Shown here in pieces: positions 56,271 to 61,858 of a stretch of DNA of 61,858 nucleotides (its first letter is position 1; every line of letters begins with the position of its first letter). The stretch covers positions 18,039 to 79,896 of the forward strand of contig DAHH01000015.1 of assembly GCA_002498385.1 (NCBI GenBank). The letters are read 5' to 3'. Below the pieces are notes generated by a model. That model was given only the letters and a program-made list of their open reading frames with translations, searched no databases and was not told where the DNA came from. The DNA is from Methanobacterium sp. UBA410 (GTDB taxonomy: Archaea > Methanobacteriota > Methanobacteria > Methanobacteriales > Methanobacteriaceae). The position numbers and the translations under genes are program-made.

Positions 56271-57329
56271 ATGAATGGTTCTTTTGAATTCCTCCAGGAT
56301 CACAAATGGGAAATCGTGATCACAGTTGCACTCGGTGCATTTATCATATTCGCCATATCCCTTGCAGTGGGACTAAATAATATAATAAGCGTTTTAAGCA
56401 GCTCAAACCTTCAAATAATATTTTTAGCAGTTTTGTTGGAACTCATTGTAATTTTAGCGTGGACTGTACGCTGGTCACTCATACTTGACGTTGTTGAACA
56501 TTCTCCAGGTTTTAAAAAACTACTTTTAATGATGTTTTCAAGCCTTTTTGGAAACAACATAACTCCCGGAGCTGCAGGCGGTGAACCACTCCGTGCCTAC
56601 CTGGTTAACAAATTTGAAGGAGTTCCCTTTGATCTTGCCTTTGTGTCTGCCAGTGCCGACAGGATTTTTGAGTTTTTTCCTTTCCTAATTGTTTCGTTCT
56701 TTGGAATTTACCTGATATTCATGTGGAACATTCCACTTTGGAGTGCTGTTTTGCTGAGCTCTCTCATAGTGATAATCATGGCCTTCTGCGGGCTTCTGAT
56801 CTACATTGGTATAAACAGGGCCCTTGCAGAAAAAATCATGATTTCCATTGCAAGGCGCGTATTCCCATTTTTTAGAAAGATAACCAAGAAAGACTTGAAA
56901 TTTACCTATGTAACTGAAAAGATAATGTACTACGTTGGAAGGTTTTCTGAAGGTCTTTCCACAGTTTTACAGGACCCTGAGATGTTCACCTTTGGCATCA
57001 GCATATCCATAGGAATGTGGATTGTGGATGTGGTGCGCATGTACCTCTGTTTCGTGGCAGTTGGATCCTATCCACCCTTCGTACCCATGGTGATCATCTA
57101 CAGCATATCACTTTTAATAACCATACTGCCAACAATTCCAGGGGCTCTGGGACTCCGTGAAGGGGTCATGGTGGGGCTTTTCCTGGTTTTCGGTGTTCCT
57201 GCAGATGTTGTGCTGGCTGCAAGTCTTATAGATCGCCTTGTAAGTTACGTTCTGCCCACAGTAGTCGGAGCTGTTACAACTCTTTATTATGGTAATATAC
57301 TTAAAAAGAAGGAATCTTTGACGACATGA
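56271..57329 (+). CDS. Flippase-like membrane protein (UPF0104 / LPG-synthase TM domain)
   Basis: A membrane protein of 352 residues with about eight helices. The sequence NNITPGAAGGEPLRAYLVNK is the diagnostic motif of the family, and ASADRIFEFFPFLIVSFFG and IPGALGLREGVMVGLFLVFGVP follow in order. Bacterial relatives form the flippase part of lysylphosphatidylglycerol synthase; archaeal members, as here, lack the synthetase domain and are presumed to move lipids or lipid-linked sugars. The ATG is open with a weak site (AAAACTTTTAAA). gar1 begins 132 bases on. Confidence 0.88.
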   Translation: MNGSFEFLQDHKWEIVITVALGAFIIFAISLAVGLNNIISVLSSSNLQIIFLAVLLELIVILAWTVRWSLILDVVEHSPGFKKLLLMMFSSLFGNNITPGAAGGEPLRAYLVNKFEGVPFDLAFVSASADRIFEFFPFLIVSFFGIYLIFMWNIPLWSAVLLSSLIVIIMAFCGLLIYIGINRALAEKIMISIARRVFPFFRKITKKDLKFTYVTEKIMYYVGRFSEGLSTVLQDPEMFTFGISISIGMWIVDVVRMYLCFVAVGSYPPFVPMVIIYSISLLITILPTIPGALGLREGVMVGLFLVFGVPADVVLAASLIDRLVSYVLPTVVGAVTTLYYGNILKKKESLTT

Positions 57330-57397
57330 CATGCTCTGTCATCCTAAACAGATTCCCCAACCTTTAAAATCTATAAAACATGCTCCTTTTAAAATTA

Positions 57398-57416
57398 TCG
57401 AAATATTTATATAGAA
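57398..57416 (+). promoter_or_regulatory. TATA-type promoter of gar1-tfb
   Basis: CGAAATATTTATATAG has a BRE-like purine stretch followed by a TATA box. A transcription start about 25 bases later leaves a leader of some 20-25 bases before the gar1 ATG. Confidence 0.5.
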
Positions 57417-57461
57417 GTTCATGCCACTATAATATTATATAAAACTTTCGGTTTGAGGGTA

Positions 57462-57733
57462 ATGAAAAAGCTGGGAATCATCTCACATATTTCTAAACGG
57501 GGCCGTTTAATATTAAGATCCAACAGCACACCTGCTTTTGGATTAACTGCTTTTACACAGGACAAAAAAAGGTTAGGTACTGTTTACGATGTATTTGGCC
57601 CTACAAAAATGCCATACGTGGCCGTGAAGGTTTATGCAAAAAATTCTAAAAACCTTGAGGATCGAGTTGGAGAGACCCTGTACATACCATCAAAACCTAT
57701 TAAAAAGTGGGGGCGAAGGAAACGAAAGAAAAA

Positions 57734-57737
<4 letters not shown>
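57462..57737 (+). CDS. gar1: H/ACA ribonucleoprotein subunit Gar1
   Basis: A 91-residue protein with the Gar1 beta-barrel core: KRGRLILRSNSTPAFGLTAF, LGTVYDVFGPTKMPYVAVK, and GETLYIPSKPIKKWGRRKRK with the basic tail that contacts RNA. With Cbf5, Nop10 and L7Ae it forms the archaeal H/ACA pseudouridylation complex. The ATG at 57462 is preferred over a TTG three codons upstream. Its TGA overlaps the tfb ATG (ATGA), an arrangement seen commonly in archaea. Confidence 0.94.
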
Positions 57738-58729
<992 letters not shown>

Positions 58730-58747
58730 ATATGTGTTACCCCTTAA

Positions 58748-58795
58748 GTTGGTTTCTTTTTTCTATTTTAACGGTTTTTTTTGTTTTTTTCAGGA
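58748..58795 (+). terminator. U-rich terminator of the gar1-tfb unit
   Basis: GGTTTCTTTTTTCTATTTTAACGGTTTTTTTTGTTTTTTTC is a string of T tracts shortly after the tfb stop (given here in full because each tract is part of one site: T6, T4, T8, T7). Confidence 0.65.
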
Positions 58796-58922
58796 ACTCT
58801 TTTTGACACGTTTTATCAAAAAAGTTCATCAATACTTCTTATTTAATTGTATTCCGTTTAATTTCTTTTTTTAATTTCTTTTTTTAATTTCTTTATTTTA
58901 AGTAATAGATGATTGTTTAAAT

Positions 58923-58954
58923 AGATCTAAAAAGTAAGAGATCTAAAAAGTAAG
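58923..58954. repeat. Exact 16-bp tandem duplication
   Basis: AGATCTAAAAAGTAAG occurs twice without a spacer. Confidence 0.93.
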
Positions 58955-59142
58955 TTTAAGATTAAAGGTTTTTAATAAATTAAAATATGAGATAAGTTAA
59001 AAATTATTTTTAGATCAAACTTTTATGGCTTAAATTTCTTTAAACACTTAAAAGATCAGATAATTTTAAAAAAGGAAATTTAGTTAGTTAAAAATAAGAA
59101 ATGGGAACTGTTTTGAATAGCATCATTTTTCCAGAAATATCC

Positions 59143-59337
59143 TCAGAGTCTTCCTTTCAAGACTACGAAAAGCCATATGAGAATGAATATTATGAAAATA
59201 CCGTAGAGGAACTTCCTTGTTTTAACTACCTTCTTCTGTCTTTCTGCAAAAATGTTCTCACATGCCGGAGAACAGAAATTTTCAGACAGGGGTATTGGTT
59301 TTCCACACACAGGACAATGTTTGTGCTGTTCTATCAA
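59143..59337 (-). CDS. DUF2116-type zinc-ribbon membrane protein
   Basis: About 64 residues. The N-terminal HCPVCGKPIPLSENFCSPAC, with its C-x2-C and C-x3-C pairs, forms the DUF2116 zinc ribbon. A basic stretch (ERQKKVVKTRK) and one C-terminal membrane helix (FLYGIFIIFILIWLFVVL) follow. Its cytosolic ribbon would be held at the membrane; no function is known. The TTG at 59337, six bases after GAGGTG, is the most likely start; a GTG three codons earlier is inside that site. Confidence 0.82.
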   Translation of the reverse strand: MIEQHKHCPVCGKPIPLSENFCSPACENIFAERQKKVVKTRKFLYGIFIIFILIWLFVVLKGRL

Positions 59338-59545
59338 AATTAACACCTCATTTTTTTATTATTGTAATGATCCTTGGTTTTTTAAGAATTGTTGAATTTA
59401 TGTATGTTGATTTTTTGATTTATCTGTGATTTTGGGGATTATTTGTTAATCAAAGTGTTTGTTAATCGAGTTCATGAATCTTCACAAAAGCTTCATGAAA
59501 ACTTTATGAAAACTTTAAAAAAGATTTTTATCAATCTTCTTTTCA

Positions 59546-60223
59546 TCAATCTTCAGGAACTATGAGTGTTCCAATCTTCTCGGTCATGGCTCTCTTAACG
59601 TTTTGAGCATCGTTTCCATTAACTATCACGGTTTTTATGCTAGACCTTTTTATTATCTGTATGGCCGTCATGTCAAAGAACTCGTAGGTACCGGCCTGTA
59701 TGTTATTACTGCTCATGAGTTTCATCATTTCAGATGGTTTTACCTCTTCAAACATCTCTGCATCTTCGTACTTATTGGGATCCTTGTTGTAGAGCCCATC
59801 CACTGAAGTTGCATTTATGAGAAGTTCTGCACCCACAAACTCTGCAAGTATGCTTCCAACTGCATCTGTGCTGTGGGCTGGTTCTGTTCCACCCATAACA
59901 ATTATTTTAGATGAACTTGAAAATTCAAGGGCTTCTCTGAAGTTATGGGGAACAACGGGATATGCATCTTCCCCAAGGGCCATGATCAAAAGTCTTGCAT
60001 TGAGCCTTGTAACGTCAATTCCAACATCATCACACAGAGCCTCTGAAACACCGAGCTCTCTTGCAATTCCTATGTAATCCCTGGCTGTTTTACCACCGCC
60101 AACAACTACAAAAACCTCATTTTCAGCGCTCATATCCTTTAGAACATCAGCATAATCTTTAAATCTTCTGTAATCATGATTCTTAATTATTATTGATCCA
60201 CCTACTGTAACCACTATTCGCAT
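59546..60223 (-). CDS. pyrH: UMP kinase
   Basis: The archaeal-type UMP kinase phosphorylates UMP to UDP. The amino acid kinase fold is shown by MRIVVTVGGSIIIKNHD, VVVGGGKTARDYIGIARELG, the substrate segment GIDVTRLNARLLIMALG, KIIVMGGTEPAHSTDAVGSILAEF, and the ATP-binding ATSVDGLYNKDPNKYEDA. At 225 residues it matches archaeal PyrH. It starts with ATG behind GGTGATGAG and has its own TATA box. Confidence 0.94.
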   Translation of the reverse strand: MRIVVTVGGSIIIKNHDYRRFKDYADVLKDMSAENEVFVVVGGGKTARDYIGIARELGVSEALCDDVGIDVTRLNARLLIMALGEDAYPVVPHNFREALEFSSSSKIIVMGGTEPAHSTDAVGSILAEFVGAELLINATSVDGLYNKDPNKYEDAEMFEEVKPSEMMKLMSSNNIQAGTYEFFDMTAIQIIKRSSIKTVIVNGNDAQNVKRAMTEKIGTLIVPED

Positions 60224-60251
60224 CTCATCACCGTTAACCTAATGTTAAACC

Positions 60252-60268
60252 TAATATAATATAAAGTT
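60252..60268 (-). promoter_or_regulatory. TATA-type promoter of pyrH
   Basis: On the minus strand AAACTTTATATTATATTA lies 30-45 bases upstream of the pyrH ATG, a suitable BRE/TATA element with a short leader. Confidence 0.5.
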
Positions 60269-60445
60269 TAGACAACTCTACATAAATAAGTTAAAATACA
60301 ACATAATCTAAAGGTTAATCTATGTCCAAAAGTTATTCTATGTTTTAGAAATCTGATTGTTTAAGTTTACATGCGAATTTTATGTTTGATTAACGAGTTT
60401 CCATGCTGGAACTGATAAAAATTTCAATTTTTAGGAGTGATTACA

Positions 60446-61675
<1,230 letters not shown>

Positions 61676-61679
61676 TTGC

Positions 61680-61706
61680 TCTACTTTTTTTAACTTTTTT
61701 TTATTA
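61680..61706 (+). terminator. U-rich terminator of prf1
   Basis: CTACTTTTTTTAACTTTTTT and further T residues follow the stop codon within ten bases. The remaining 150 bases of the window hold no recognised gene. Confidence 0.6.
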
Positions 61707-61858
61707 ACGAACGTGTTACATGCTTTCATTACAGCCCTGTAAACGAATAGCTGTAAATCAACTATTCTTAGATAATTTTAAACAATTTACAAACGTTCAT
61801 AAGTTTTATAAAGCGTTTTAAACACAGAGAGTTTCTAAGGTAATTAAATAAGGTAATT

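Larger units (their letters stand above)
58730..59142. other. Intergenic region downstream of tfb
   Basis: About 413 AT-rich bases. The first part holds the tfb terminator. TTTAATTTCTTTTTTTAATTTC repeats at 58857-58892 and a 16-bp unit is exactly duplicated at 58923-58954. The region next to 59142 is the 3' flank of the DUF2116 gene. Confidence 0.55.

Overview
The window reads as a chromosomal segment of a low-GC methanogenic archaeon of the order Methanobacteriales, most likely Methanobacterium or a close relative. The informational genes are archaeal: TFB, aRF1, Gar1, ribosomal proteins L40e and S3Ae, archaeal DnaG, Tsr3 and XerA. Ether-lipid synthesis is represented by GGGP synthase. A MurD-like ligase fits pseudomurein chemistry, HypD implies NiFe hydrogenases, and there is a giant adhesin-like beta-helix protein of the kind this order makes. 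Genes start with ATG, GTG or TTG behind GGTG/GGAGG Shine-Dalgarno sites; several starts below were moved to the site-supported codon. No rRNA, tRNA, CRISPR array or intact insertion sequence was seen.

Layout. 1-6 kb (mostly minus strand): a decayed VOC gene, a PflA-like radical SAM enzyme, a TldE-like protein overlapping phosphoglycolate phosphatase, and hypD. 6-18 kb: MurD-like ligase, a secreted protein with a VanW-like tail, a MobA-like nucleotidyltransferase, DUF169, GGGP synthase, a tsr3-rpl40e pair, a fused Mg-chelatase I/D-type ATPase, an overlapping zinc-ribbon pair and DUF116. 18-20 kb: a decay zone with a broken methyltransferase and two broken DUF2178 membrane genes around an intact XRE regulator. 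20-22 kb: two flavoproteins and a NifX-like protein. 22.5-30.6 kb (plus strand): rps3ae, DUF92, apgM, glmM, glmU, gamma-carbonic anhydrase, hisC and nrdG. glmM and glmU together make UDP-GlcNAc.

32.7-46.4 kb is the accessory, cell-surface region. It holds an 8.4-kb gene for a 2,810-residue secreted protein with five beta-helix modules, a mosaic broken copy of its C-terminal domain, small membrane proteins, a CapA-like protein, an unrecognised secreted protein and a gene fragment. 46.5-54.3 kb (minus strand) carries bioY, DUF1284, an MFS transporter, then xerA, a protease-less LonB-like ATPase with a zinc ribbon, dnaG and a Toprim protein. 54.6-61.7 kb returns to housekeeping: DUF211, an RraA-like protein, a flippase-like membrane protein, gar1-tfb, DUF2116, pyrH and prf1.

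The most striking signal not explained by genes is the large number of short (11-22 bp), exact or nearly exact, head-to-tail duplications. At least fifteen lie between genes, and similar expansions occur inside xerA, glmM and tfb. Together with the decayed genes, the mosaic fragment and near-identical blocks inside the giant gene, they point to a genome reshaped by local duplication, microhomology deletion and gene conversion.
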